From: Rhodothermales bacterium
GTDB lineage: Bacteria; Bacteroidota; Rhodothermia; Rhodothermales; JAHQVL01
DNA length: 64,000 bases
Assembly: GCA_041391505.1 (NCBI GenBank)
Contig: JAWKNW010000006.1
Coordinates: 62,001-126,000, forward strand
Direction of reading: 5' to 3'
Part shown: one piece after another, positions 9,290 through 18,664 of the stretch
How the letters are laid out: each line of letters opens with the position of its first letter
How positions within the stretch are numbered: position 1 is the first letter of the stretch
Program-made: the position numbers and the translations under genes
The notes under the pieces: generated by a model
The model's database searches: none
What the model was told of the DNA's origin: nothing
The model's input: only the letters and a program-made list of their open reading frames with translations

Positions 9290-12200
9290 ATGACAAACGA
9301 CCACCAGACTCCCTCTGAAGGCCTTTATCACCCGGATTTCGAGCACGACGCGTGCGGTGTAGGCTTCATCTGTACGCTGCGCGGCGAGGGAACGCACGAT
9401 GTGGTGGATCGCGCGCTGACGATGCTCTGCAACCTCGATCACCGCGGCGCCAGCGGCTGTGACGAGGCCACCGGCGACGGATCCGGCATCCTCACCCAGA
9501 TCCCGCACGCGTTCCTGACGGCGGCATGCCGCGAAGCCGGCTTTGACCTCCCGGCGCTGGGCGCCTATGGCGCCGGCGCGGTCTTCCTCCCGAAAGACGA
9601 GGAAAAACGGCGGTATCTGATGCAGCTCGTGGAATCGGTCATCCGGGACGAAAAACTCCAGTTCCTGGGGTGGCGCCAGGTGCCGACGGAGAACAGCTCG
9701 ATCGGGCGCACCGCGCTGGAACGCGAACCTTCCATCTGGCAGCTCTTTATCGGGAAGGGCGATGACGAGATGCTCGGGGATGCGTTCGAACGCCGGCTCT
9801 TCATCCTGCGCAAGGTCCTCGAACACGCGATCCGCAAAACCCCGTCCGACGGCGCCAACGGGTTTTACATCTGCAGCCTGTCGAGCCGCACGATCGTGTA
9901 CAAGGGGATGCTGACGACGCACCAGCTGCGCGACTATTTCCCCGACCTGGCCAGCCCGCTTTTCACCAGCCGGCTCGCGCTCGTGCACTCCCGGTTCAGC
10001 ACGAACACGATGCCCCAGTGGGCGCTCGCGCAGCCCTTCCGCACCATCTGCCACAACGGCGAGATCAACACGCTCCGGGGCAACACGAACTGGATGAACG
10101 CGCGGCAGGCGCATTTCCAGTCGCCCCTGTTCGGCAGCGACATCGCCAAGCTGCTTCCGCTCCTGGAAGAAGGCACCAGCGACTCCGCCGTGTTCGACAA
10201 CGCGGTGGAGATGCTCCGCTTCAGCGGCCGGCCGCTGCCGCATGCCATGATGATGATGGTCCCGGAAGCCTGGGAGCACCACGAGTCCATGTCGGATGAA
10301 AAACGGGCGTTTTACGATTACCACAGCTGCCTGATGGAGCCGTGGGACGGGCCGGCAACGATCCCCTTCACCGACGGCCGCTACATCGGCGCCGTGCTCG
10401 ACCGTAACGGGCTGCGTCCGTCCCGCTACTCGGTCACCCGCGACGGCCTCGTCGTGATGTCGTCGGAGACCGGCGTCGTCGAGATCGATCCGGCGGATGT
10501 CGTCCAGAAAGGCCGCCTCCAGCCGGGCCGCATGTTTCTGATCGATCTGGATGAAGGCCGCATCATTTCGGACGACGAGATCAAGCACCAGATCGCCTCG
10601 TCGCAGCCGTACGGGTTCTGGCTCTCCGAGAACCTGAAGCGGGTCGAGGACCTCGGGCCGTTCGACGCGCCGTCGAGCGCCGTGGCGCCGGAGGCGCTGC
10701 ACGCCCAGCAGCAGGTGTTCGGCTACACGAGCGAGGACATGCGCATGCTGATCCCGCCGATGATGCTGACGGGCAAGGAAGCCCTTGGTTCGATGGGCGA
10801 CGATACGCCGCTGGCGGTGCTCTCCGAAAATCCGCGCATGCTGTACGACTACTTCCGGCAGCTCTTCGCGCAGGTCACCAACCCGCCGCTCGACGCGATC
10901 CGCGAGGAGATCGTGACCTCGATGTTCACGAACCTCGGGGCGCAGGAAAACGTGCTGGACGAGGGCCCGGCGCACTGCCGGCAGCTCCGGCTCTCCGGCC
11001 CGATCGTCTCCAACGAAGCGCTGGCGCGCATCGCGGCGCTCGATGAGCCCGGCTTCCAGGTCGCCCGGCTGTCGACGCTGTTTCCCGTCGACAAAGGGGG
11101 CGAAGGGCTCCAGGCCGCGCTCGACACGCTCTGCCGGCAGGCGGCCACGGCGATCGACGAAGGCAACACGCTGCTCATCCTTTCGGACCGGGGCGTCGAC
11201 GCCGAGCTGGCGCCGATACCCGCGCTCCTGGCCATCGGCGCCGTGCATCATCACCTGATCCGGACCGGCCGGCGCACCCGCTGCAGCCTGCTCATCGAGA
11301 GCGGCGAGCCGCGCGAAGTGCACCATTTCTGTCTCCTGATCGGCTATGGCGCGGATGTCGTCAACCCCTACCTCGTGCTCGACGCGATCCCCTCGCTGCT
11401 CGACGCCGTGCAGGGCGAGGCGCCGGCGCGGGTCGAAGCCGAAGAGAACTACATCCACGCCGTCGAAAAGGGCGTGCTGAAGGTCATGTCGAAGATGGGC
11501 ATCTCGACGCTGCAGAGCTATCGCGGCGCCCAGATCTTCGAGGCGGTCGGCATCGGTCGCGACGTCATCGACGCGTATTTCACGAAGACGCCGTCGCGCA
11601 TCGGCGGCATCTCGCTGGACATCATCGCGGAAGAAGTGCGGATGCGACACGCGCGCGCCTACCAGACGGCGCAGCACGTCTCCCTGGCCTCGTTGAACGT
11701 CGGCGGCCGCTACCAGTGGCGCCGGAACGGCGAGCATCACCACTTCAATCCGCATACGATCGCCCGGCTCCAGCAGGCCGTTCGCCAGAGCGATCCGAAG
11801 TCGTTCAGCGAGTTTTCGCGTATCGCGAACGAAGAGGCGCGGGCGCACGGCTCCCTCCGCGGCCTGCTCCGGCTGCGCGACGGACAAACCCCGATTCCGA
11901 TCGAGGAGGTCGAGCCCTGGACCGAAATCGTCAAGCGGTTCAAGACCGGCGCCATGTCGTACGGTTCGATCAGCTCCGAGACGCACGAGACCCTCGCCGT
12001 GGCGATGAACCGTCTCGGGGGGCGCAGCAACACCGGCGAGGGGGGCGAACACCCGTCGCGCTACGACCGCTCCAGCCCCAACCGCAGCCGCATCAAGCAG
12101 GTCGCCTCGGGTCGGTTCGGCGTGACGATGGCCTACCTGGCCAGCGCCGACGAGATTCAGATCAAGATGGCCCAGGGCGCGAAGCCGGGCGAAGGCGGGC

Positions 12201-13837
12201 AGCTTCCGGGCGAGAAAGTCTACCCGTGGATCGCGCAGGTGCGTCACTCGACGCCCTACGTCGGTCTCATCTCCCCGCCGCCGCACCACGACATCTACTC
12301 GATCGAGGACCTCGCGCAGCTGATCTTCGACCTCAAGAACGCCAACCCGCAGGCCCGCATCAGCGTCAAGCTGGTTTCGGAAGTCGGGGTGGGCACCATC
12401 GCCGCCGGCGTGGCCAAGGGCAAGGCCGACGTCATCCTCATCAGCGGATCCGACGGCGGCACCGGCGCCTCGCCGCAAACGTCGATCGCGCACGCCGGCC
12501 TTCCGTGGGAGCTCGGCCTGTCCGAGACGCACCAGACGCTCGTCCGCAACGGGCTGCGCAGCCGTGTCAAGGTGGAGTGCGACGGACAGCTCAAGACGGG
12601 CTGGGATGTCGCCGTCGCCGCCCTCCTGGGCGCCGAGGAATTCGGCTTCGCCACGGCGCCGCTCGTCGCGATGGGCTGCATCATGATGCGCAAGTGCCAC
12701 CTGAATACATGCCCGGTGGGCATCGCCACGCAGGACCCCGAGCTGCGCGCCAAGTTCAAGGGCGAGCCGGAGCACGTCATCAACTTCTTCCATTTCGTCG
12801 CCGAGGAAGTGCGTGCCATCATGGCCAGCCTGGGCATCCGGACGCTGGACGAGATGGTCGGCCGCGTCGAACTGCTCGAGCAGGACATCCCGGCCAGCCG
12901 CTGGAAGGCGTCGAGCCTCGATCTGACGCCGGTGCTCACGCACCTGCATGTGCCGGACATGCTCGCGGCGTTCCAGTCCGAGGGACAGGACCACGGCATC
13001 GATCGGGTGAAGGACAACGAACTGATCGCGCGCGCCGCCGCCACGCTCGAAACGGGTGAAAAAACCACGTTCTCGCTCGATATCGAGAACACGGATCGCG
13101 CCTTCGGGACGATGCTCAGCCACGCGATCGTGCGCCGGCACGGGCCGAACGGCCTGCCCGACGGGACGCTGACGATCCATACGCGCGGCTCGGCGGGACA
13201 GAGCTTCGGCGCCTTCTCGGTGGCGGGTCTCACGATGCGGGTCGAGGGGGATGCGAACGACTACTTCGGCAAGGGCCTCTCCGGCGCGCGCCTCATCGTC
13301 TACCCGCCGGCCACCGCCCCGTTTGCGGCCGAGGACAACATCCTCATCGGCAACGTCGCGCTCTACGGCGCCACGAGCGGCGAGGTGTTTGTGCGCGGCC
13401 GGGCCGGCGAGCGCTTCGCGGTTCGAAACAGCGGCGTCCGCGCCGTCGTCGAGGGCATCGGCGACCACGGGTGCGAATACATGACGGGCGGCCGCGTGGT
13501 GGTGCTCGGTACGACCGGGCGCAACTTCGGCGCCGGCATGAGCGGCGGCATCGCCTACGTGTACGATGCGGACGGCGTCTTCGCCGCCCGGAACTGCAAC
13601 ATGGAGATGGTGGATCTGGAGCCGGTCGAGACGGAAGCCGATCAGGCTGAACTCCGCGCGATGATCGAGCGCCATGCAGACTACACCGGAAGCGCCCTGG
13701 CGGGCCGGATGCTCGCCGACTGGGATGCCGTGCTGCCCCGGTTCGTGAAAGTGATGCCGGTCGAGTACAAGCGCGCGCTCAAGCGGATGGAGACGGCCGA
13801 GCAGGCCCCGGAGGCATCCCGGCATGTTGCCGCATAA
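9290..13837 (+). CDS. gltB: glutamate synthase large (alpha) subunit
   Basis: Transfers the amide of glutamine to 2-oxoglutarate to give two glutamates. The 1515-residue protein has the full GOGAT layout. Cys22 in EHDACGVGF is the expected N-terminal nucleophile of the glutaminase domain once a 21-residue propeptide is removed. The central domain follows, then the FMN domain with GEGGQLPGEKV and SGSDGGTGASP. The 3Fe-4S ligands are Cys1130, Cys1136 and Cys1141 (CIMMRKCHLNTC). The C-terminal beta-helix domain (GQSFGAFSVAGL to GGIAYVYD) closes the protein. gltD follows directly, so this is the bacterial two-subunit enzyme. Confidence 0.97.
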   Translation: MTNDHQTPSEGLYHPDFEHDACGVGFICTLRGEGTHDVVDRALTMLCNLDHRGASGCDEATGDGSGILTQIPHAFLTAACREAGFDLPALGAYGAGAVFLPKDEEKRRYLMQLVESVIRDEKLQFLGWRQVPTENSSIGRTALEREPSIWQLFIGKGDDEMLGDAFERRLFILRKVLEHAIRKTPSDGANGFYICSLSSRTIVYKGMLTTHQLRDYFPDLASPLFTSRLALVHSRFSTNTMPQWALAQPFRTICHNGEINTLRGNTNWMNARQAHFQSPLFGSDIAKLLPLLEEGTSDSAVFDNAVEMLRFSGRPLPHAMMMMVPEAWEHHESMSDEKRAFYDYHSCLMEPWDGPATIPFTDGRYIGAVLDRNGLRPSRYSVTRDGLVVMSSETGVVEIDPADVVQKGRLQPGRMFLIDLDEGRIISDDEIKHQIASSQPYGFWLSENLKRVEDLGPFDAPSSAVAPEALHAQQQVFGYTSEDMRMLIPPMMLTGKEALGSMGDDTPLAVLSENPRMLYDYFRQLFAQVTNPPLDAIREEIVTSMFTNLGAQENVLDEGPAHCRQLRLSGPIVSNEALARIAALDEPGFQVARLSTLFPVDKGGEGLQAALDTLCRQAATAIDEGNTLLILSDRGVDAELAPIPALLAIGAVHHHLIRTGRRTRCSLLIESGEPREVHHFCLLIGYGADVVNPYLVLDAIPSLLDAVQGEAPARVEAEENYIHAVEKGVLKVMSKMGISTLQSYRGAQIFEAVGIGRDVIDAYFTKTPSRIGGISLDIIAEEVRMRHARAYQTAQHVSLASLNVGGRYQWRRNGEHHHFNPHTIARLQQAVRQSDPKSFSEFSRIANEEARAHGSLRGLLRLRDGQTPIPIEEVEPWTEIVKRFKTGAMSYGSISSETHETLAVAMNRLGGRSNTGEGGEHPSRYDRSSPNRSRIKQVASGRFGVTMAYLASADEIQIKMAQGAKPGEGGQLPGEKVYPWIAQVRHSTPYVGLISPPPHHDIYSIEDLAQLIFDLKNANPQARISVKLVSEVGVGTIAAGVAKGKADVILISGSDGGTGASPQTSIAHAGLPWELGLSETHQTLVRNGLRSRVKVECDGQLKTGWDVAVAALLGAEEFGFATAPLVAMGCIMMRKCHLNTCPVGIATQDPELRAKFKGEPEHVINFFHFVAEEVRAIMASLGIRTLDEMVGRVELLEQDIPASRWKASSLDLTPVLTHLHVPDMLAAFQSEGQDHGIDRVKDNELIARAAATLETGEKTTFSLDIENTDRAFGTMLSHAIVRRHGPNGLPDGTLTIHTRGSAGQSFGAFSVAGLTMRVEGDANDYFGKGLSGARLIVYPPATAPFAAEDNILIGNVALYGATSGEVFVRGRAGERFAVRNSGVRAVVEGIGDHGCEYMTGGRVVVLGTTGRNFGAGMSGGIAYVYDADGVFAARNCNMEMVDLEPVETEADQAELRAMIERHADYTGSALAGRMLADWDAVLPRFVKVMPVEYKRALKRMETAEQAPEASRHVAA

Positions 13838-13860
13838 CCCCTGTGAAGATGGTGTACCTC

Positions 13861-15342
13861 ATGACCAAAAAGAACGACGACAAGGCCAGAGGCTTTCTTA
13901 CGTACAAGCGGGAAATGCCGGCGCGCCGCCCGGTGAACGAACGGATCCGTGACAGCGGCGAAGTCTACATGCCGTTCCCCGAGGAGAAGCTGAAGTCGCA
14001 GGCGACCCGCTGCATGGATTGCGGCGTGCCGTTCTGCCAGGCCGGATGTCCGCTCGGGAATCGCATCCCGGACTGGAACCACTTCGTCCACGAGGGGCGC
14101 TGGCGCGAGGCGTACGATCTGCTGCGCTCCACGAACAACTTCCCCGAGTTCACGGGGCGCATCTGTCCCGCCCCCTGCGAGTCGGCCTGCGTGCTGGGCG
14201 TCATCGACGCGCCGGTGACGATCGAGCAGATCGAGCGGGAGACGATCGAACGGGCGTTCAAGGAGGGGTGGGTGGATCCCGGTGCGCCGGCGATCCGTAC
14301 CGGCAAACATGTAGCCGTTATTGGATCGGGACCTTCCGGACTCGCGGCGGCCGACCAGCTGAACCGGGCCGGCCACTGGGTCACCGTGTTCGAGCGGGAT
14401 GACCGCCCGGGTGGCTTGCTCCAGTACGGCATCCCCGACTTCAAGCTGGAAAAGCATGTCGTCGAGCGGCGCATCGGCGTCATGGAGCAGGCCGGCATCA
14501 CGTTCAAGACCGGCGTCCACATCGGCGTCGATACCGATCGGGAGACGCTGAGCGCGTTCGACGCCGTCGTGCTGTGCATCGGAGCGACGAAACCGCGGGA
14601 TCTGCCGATCCCGGGGCGCGACGCGCACGGTATCCATTATGCCTGGAATTATCTCTGGCAGCAGAACAAACGCGTCGCCGGCCATCCGCTCGACGAGGTC
14701 GAGCCCATCATCGCGACGGACAAGCACGTCATCGTGATCGGCGGGGGCGATACGGGGAGCGATTGCATCGGCACGGCGAATCGGCAGGGGGCGAAGACGA
14801 TCACCCAGTTCGAGGTGTTGCCGATGCCTCCGGAAAACCGGCCGGTGCATCAGCCCTGGCCTTTTTATCCGATGATCCTCCGCTCGAGCAGCTCGCACGA
14901 GGAGGGGGCGGAACGGCACTGGTCGGTCATGACCAAGGCCTTCGAGACGGAAAACGGCCGCGTGGTCGCGCTGCACACCGTCAAGGTCGAAGTGAAGACC
15001 GGCGACGACGGCCGTCCGCGGTTTGTGGAGGTGGAAGGATCGGAGGTTCGCTGGCCGGCGGATCTGGTGCTGCTGGCCATCGGCTACACGGGTCCGGAGC
15101 CGGGCGGCGTGGTCGAGCAGCTCGGAGTGCCGCTGGATGCCCGCGGGGCGATCCAGACAGACGGGCACTACCACACGCCGGTGCCGGGTGTTTTCGCGGC
15201 CGGCGACGGCCGGCGCGGACAGTCGCTGGTCGTATGGGCCATCTCGGAAGGCCGCGAGGCCGCGCGGGCGGTCGACATCTATCTCATGGGCGAAAGCCGC
15301 CTGCCCACGAAGGGGCGCGGCGATCTTCCGTTCGTGCGGTGA
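13861..15342 (+). CDS. gltD: glutamate synthase small (beta) subunit
   Basis: Passes electrons from NAD(P)H to GltB through FAD and two 4Fe-4S clusters. Starting at the ATG of MTKKNDDKARGF the protein has 493 residues; upstream GTG (13843) and ATG (13849) codons are in frame but would add six residues or fewer of non-family sequence. Visible motifs are the cluster cysteines from Cys51 (CMDCGVPFCQAGCPLG), a second set (CPAPCESAC), the FAD fold VIGSGPSGLAAADQL and the nucleotide-binding VIGGGDTGSDCIGTA. The spacing after gltB is 23 bases, consistent with a gltBD operon. Confidence 0.95.
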   Translation: MTKKNDDKARGFLTYKREMPARRPVNERIRDSGEVYMPFPEEKLKSQATRCMDCGVPFCQAGCPLGNRIPDWNHFVHEGRWREAYDLLRSTNNFPEFTGRICPAPCESACVLGVIDAPVTIEQIERETIERAFKEGWVDPGAPAIRTGKHVAVIGSGPSGLAAADQLNRAGHWVTVFERDDRPGGLLQYGIPDFKLEKHVVERRIGVMEQAGITFKTGVHIGVDTDRETLSAFDAVVLCIGATKPRDLPIPGRDAHGIHYAWNYLWQQNKRVAGHPLDEVEPIIATDKHVIVIGGGDTGSDCIGTANRQGAKTITQFEVLPMPPENRPVHQPWPFYPMILRSSSSHEEGAERHWSVMTKAFETENGRVVALHTVKVEVKTGDDGRPRFVEVEGSEVRWPADLVLLAIGYTGPEPGGVVEQLGVPLDARGAIQTDGHYHTPVPGVFAAGDGRRGQSLVVWAISEGREAARAVDIYLMGESRLPTKGRGDLPFVR

Positions 15343-15427
15343 CGCCGGAGGCGGGTCCGCGAGGCCGAGAACTATCGGGCGCTGAACTCGTTTAGGTCGT
15401 CCTTTTCCAGCAGCTCGGAGGATTTTC

Positions 15428-16408
15428 GTGGAACAGGCGTATTCACATCCCGTGGACGTGCGCGCATTGGATACACCCATTACCGTCTTCGGGCCGGCCT
15501 CGCTCTCCAACCTCGGGCCCGGCTTCGATACGCTCGGGCTCGGCCTGCAGGCAGACGGCCTCGGCGACACTGTCGAGGCCTGGCTGACTGACGAGCCGGG
15601 TATCCGCGTTTCGATCGACCCGGACGGATTCGGCGCGGATCTCACGCTGGATCCGGCGCGCAATACCGCGGCGGTTGCGGCGCGCGCCGTCCTGGACCGC
15701 GTCGGGCAATCGCTCGGCATGCACCTGCGTATCCGCAAGGGATTTGCGCCCGGATCGGGTATCGGCAGCTCGGCGGCGAGCGCCGTGTCCGGCGCCTGGG
15801 CGGCCAATGTGTTGTGCGGCAGCGTGTGCGCGCGTGAGGACCTGGTGGAGGCCGTGCTGGAGGGCGAGTCGCTCGCGTCGGGCAGCCGGCATGGCGACAA
15901 CGTGTTGCCGGCCCTGTTCGGAGGGCTGGTGCTGGTCTCCTCAGCCGACCCGACGCAGTACCGCCGTATCGCCCTGCCGGACGACCTCTGGATCGCCGTT
16001 ATCTTGCCCGAGGTGCAGATCCTGACCCGCGAGGCCCGGGCGATCCTGCCGAAGGAGGTGCCGCTGCGGAGCGCCGTCAATAACGCATCCGCGCTGGCGT
16101 TCATGATCGACGCGTTTCGCGCGGGCGACTGGGAGGCGGTGGGCCACTGGATGATGCAGGATCGCATCGTGGAGCCCGTCCGGGCGACGCTGTTGCCGTG
16201 TTACGAAGCCGTTCGCCGCGCTGCGATGGAGGCCGGGGCGTTCGGTTGCGCCCTCACGGGATCGGGCCCCGCCATGTTTGCCATAGGGGACACGGCCGAA
16301 CGCGCGGATGCCGTGCGCGAGGCCATGGAGTCCGCCAGCCGGCGCCAGGGCATCGGCGTGTCGGGTTTCGTGTGCCGGCCCCACCCTGTAGGCGTGTGCA
16401 GGATGTGA
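15428..16408 (+). CDS. thrB: homoserine kinase
   Basis: Phosphorylates homoserine, the penultimate step of threonine synthesis. A GHMP kinase: FGPASLSNLGPGFDTLGLGL at the N-terminus (about residues 19-38) and the ATP loop GSGIGSSAASAVSGAW (about residues 112-127), with the C-terminal CALTGSGPAMFA motif. It starts with GTG, supported by a GGAGG box six bases upstream (15418-15422). At 326 residues it is of normal length. Its stop codon shares one base with the thrC start (TGATG). Threonine made here is not strictly needed for isoleucine given cimA upstream. Confidence 0.95.
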   Translation: MEQAYSHPVDVRALDTPITVFGPASLSNLGPGFDTLGLGLQADGLGDTVEAWLTDEPGIRVSIDPDGFGADLTLDPARNTAAVAARAVLDRVGQSLGMHLRIRKGFAPGSGIGSSAASAVSGAWAANVLCGSVCAREDLVEAVLEGESLASGSRHGDNVLPALFGGLVLVSSADPTQYRRIALPDDLWIAVILPEVQILTREARAILPKEVPLRSAVNNASALAFMIDAFRAGDWEAVGHWMMQDRIVEPVRATLLPCYEAVRRAAMEAGAFGCALTGSGPAMFAIGDTAERADAVREAMESASRRQGIGVSGFVCRPHPVGVCRM

Positions 16409-17724
16409 TGGCGACCCGCTTTGTCAGCACACGCGGCGGGAGCGCCGCGGGCGTATCGTTCGAGGAGGCCCTGCTGCAGGGCATCGCGTCCGATGGCGGA
16501 CTGTTCGTGCCGGCCGGCATCCCCGTGATCCCGAAAGCGCTCTGGACCGATGCCGCCACGCTCGACGCGCTCGCCATTCCGGTGCTCGACCGCTGGATCG
16601 GCGACGAGTTCGAACCGGGCGCGCTCGCCTCGATTCTCCGCGAGGCCCTCGATTTTCCCGTGCCGCTGGTGCCGGCCGGCGGGGGCGTCTACGGCGAAGA
16701 GACCTATGTGCTCGAACTCTTCCACGGACCGACGCTCTCGTTCAAGGACGTCGGCGCGCGCACGATGGCGCGCTTGATGGCCTACTTTCTCGCCCGGCGC
16801 GGCCGCCGGCTGACGATCCTCGTCGCCACCTCCGGGGATACCGGGAGCGCCGTGGCCGACGGGTTTGCGGGGCTGGACGCCATCGACGTCGTCCTCCTTT
16901 ACCCCAGGGGGCGCGTGAGTCCGATCCAGGAACTTCAGCTCATCCACAAACGCCCGGGCGTCCGCGCGCTGGCCATCGAAGGGACATTCGACGACTGCCA
17001 GCGGCTCGTCAAACAGGCGTTTCTCGATCCGGAGCTCGCTTCGTTGCCGCTGTCATCGGCCAATTCGATCAACATCGGTCGCCTGCTCCCCCAGATGCTC
17101 TATTACCTGTGGGGCGCCGCACAGGGCGCCTGGTCGACGCCGCCGTCGTTCTGCGTCCCGAGCGGCAATCTGGGAAATCTGTCCGCCGGCGTGCTCGCCC
17201 ATCTCAGCGGCATGCCCGTGCGGCGGTTCGTCGCCGCGCACAACGAAAACGACTTTTTCCCCCGGTACCTCGCCGGCGAGGAGGCCGCGTTCGGGCCCTC
17301 CGTCACGACCCCCTCGAGCGCGATGGATGTGGGCGCCCCGAGCAATTTCGAGCGCCTCGACTGGCTGCTGGACGCGGAGCGGATGAGGCGTCTCATCCGG
17401 GGCGAGCGGGTGGACAACGCCGCGACGCTGGAGGCGATGCGGGCCGTGCGCGACGAGACGGGTTATCTCGCGGATCCCCATACGGCCGTCGGCTTCGAAG
17501 CCGTCCGCCGCCAGCGCGCTGCCGGCGACGTTTCGCCGTTCGTCGTGCTCTCCACGGCCCATCCCGCCAAGTTTGTCGAGATCGTGGAAGAGGCCCTCGG
17601 CTTCGCGCCCGACATGCCGGCCCGGCTCGCCGCGTACCGGGATGCCGAAACGGATGTCCTCGCGATGCCGGCGGACTACCCGATCTTCCGCCAATTCCTG
17701 CGCGACGCCTCGCCCGGGTCATGA
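16408..17724 (+). CDS. thrC: threonine synthase
   Basis: PLP-dependent conversion of O-phosphohomoserine to threonine. I start it at the ATG overlapping the thrB stop (MATRFVSTRGGSAAGVSFEE), because the frame upstream encodes only unrelated low-complexity residues. The 438-residue protein shows the class with N-terminal DGGLFVP, the PLP lysine in GPTLSFKDVGARTMARL, the phosphate loop TSGDTGSAVADGF, and LLYPRGRVSPIQELQL. The C-terminal half has VPSGNLGNLSAGVLA. It is coupled to thrB by a one-base overlap and to the next gene by an ATGA overlap. Confidence 0.95.
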   Translation: MATRFVSTRGGSAAGVSFEEALLQGIASDGGLFVPAGIPVIPKALWTDAATLDALAIPVLDRWIGDEFEPGALASILREALDFPVPLVPAGGGVYGEETYVLELFHGPTLSFKDVGARTMARLMAYFLARRGRRLTILVATSGDTGSAVADGFAGLDAIDVVLLYPRGRVSPIQELQLIHKRPGVRALAIEGTFDDCQRLVKQAFLDPELASLPLSSANSINIGRLLPQMLYYLWGAAQGAWSTPPSFCVPSGNLGNLSAGVLAHLSGMPVRRFVAAHNENDFFPRYLAGEEAAFGPSVTTPSSAMDVGAPSNFERLDWLLDAERMRRLIRGERVDNAATLEAMRAVRDETGYLADPHTAVGFEAVRRQRAAGDVSPFVVLSTAHPAKFVEIVEEALGFAPDMPARLAAYRDAETDVLAMPADYPIFRQFLRDASPGS

Positions 17725-18416
17725 GGATACCCGACGAAAACCTGGCGTTTCCCGGTTTTTCGCCGGAGGCCTTCGCCATCCTCGCCCGGCTCAAGGCCGA
17801 GCCGCACATCGACCGGTACCGGATCGAAAAGCCCGCCATCGATCGGTACCTCAAGGCGCCTTTCGCCCTCCTTCGCGACGACCTGGTCGTGCACTGGGTC
17901 TTGCCCGGTGCGCACGATCTCGAAACCGAGCGCAATGTGTTCAGTCGCCTGTTGAAAAACGATTTTGGCGCCGGCGGTTGTCATCACCATTTCTGGATGG
18001 CCTTCTACCGACCCGGGCGCACCCGGCTGCGCGATCTGCAGCTTGCGTGCAGCATGCATCCGGATCGGTTTACGACCGGGGTTTATATCGGCCGGCAGGC
18101 CGGCGAGCCGTTCGACGACGCGCTGCGCCACATCTACGCGGCGCCCCGTGAAGCGCTCGATCGGCTGAACGCGATCCTCGCCGCCCCGGGTTGGGAGTTG
18201 CGTGGGGAAGGGGGACAGGGGGTAGCGTTCGTCGTCCCATCCGGGCAGCACATCGAGGCGCTGCCCGACACGCCGCGCCGGCTTCAGGGGCTGTGGCTGC
18301 GACGCGCCTGGCCCGCCGACGCCGCCCTCGATGCCGGGCCGCATCTGGTCGATGCCGTCGTCGAGGCGTTCGATACCCTGGCGCCGTGGTACCGTTTGAC
18401 GGCGCGAGGCCGCTGA
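17721..18416 (+). CDS. conserved hypothetical protein overlapping thrC
   Basis: A 231-residue soluble protein whose ATG overlaps the thrC stop by four bases, so it is likely translated with thrBC. I do not recognise the family. Visible features are a charged N-terminal region (PDENLAFPGFSPEAFAILARL), a histidine cluster in GGCHHHFWMAFYRPGRTR (about residues 86-103), and a C-terminal helical part ending in AWYRLTARGR-like sequence (APWYRLTARGR). No signal peptide or membrane segment is apparent. The overall order (short N-terminal helix, HHFWMAFYRPG core, helical C-terminus) vaguely recalls DUF2461-like proteins, but that is a guess. Codon use resembles its neighbours. Confidence 0.75.
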   Translation: MRIPDENLAFPGFSPEAFAILARLKAEPHIDRYRIEKPAIDRYLKAPFALLRDDLVVHWVLPGAHDLETERNVFSRLLKNDFGAGGCHHHFWMAFYRPGRTRLRDLQLACSMHPDRFTTGVYIGRQAGEPFDDALRHIYAAPREALDRLNAILAAPGWELRGEGGQGVAFVVPSGQHIEALPDTPRRLQGLWLRRAWPADAALDAGPHLVDAVVEAFDTLAPWYRLTARGR

Positions 18417-18664
18417 AATACCGGCGGCCTGTCAGGCGCATCCCTACATGCGCCAAAGCATGACAGGGACTGGTGGTCATAAACCCTGTTATTTAATTGT
18501 CACGAAAATGTAGTTTTGACACGCTACACAGACCCATGCATGCCCCTGCCCGGCCTCGATTACGGAATAGTTTTTGAACTGTCGTACGCAGGCTGTAGGA
18601 AATCCCCTCGCACACTGCGGCCGCTGAAGCCCCTCTCAGGTCCGTTTCCTCGTTCATAGTTCCC
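18417..18664. promoter_or_regulatory. AT-richer leader region before the large secreted hydrolase
   Basis: A 248-base gene-free stretch that is locally AT-richer than its surroundings. TAGTTTTG at 18511-18518 matches the Bacteroidota -7 consensus TAnnTTTG, and TAGTTTTTG at 18569-18577 is a near match; I cannot assign a convincing -33 partner to either. A promoter for the 18665 gene is expected here because the gene upstream belongs to the threonine operon. Confidence 0.25.

Noticed and set aside
9170..13825. A 1551-codon open frame on the minus strand opposite gltB
   Set aside because: It is antisense to a certain gene, rich in Arg/His/Asp/Val without any recognisable motif; a by-product of high GC at third codon positions.
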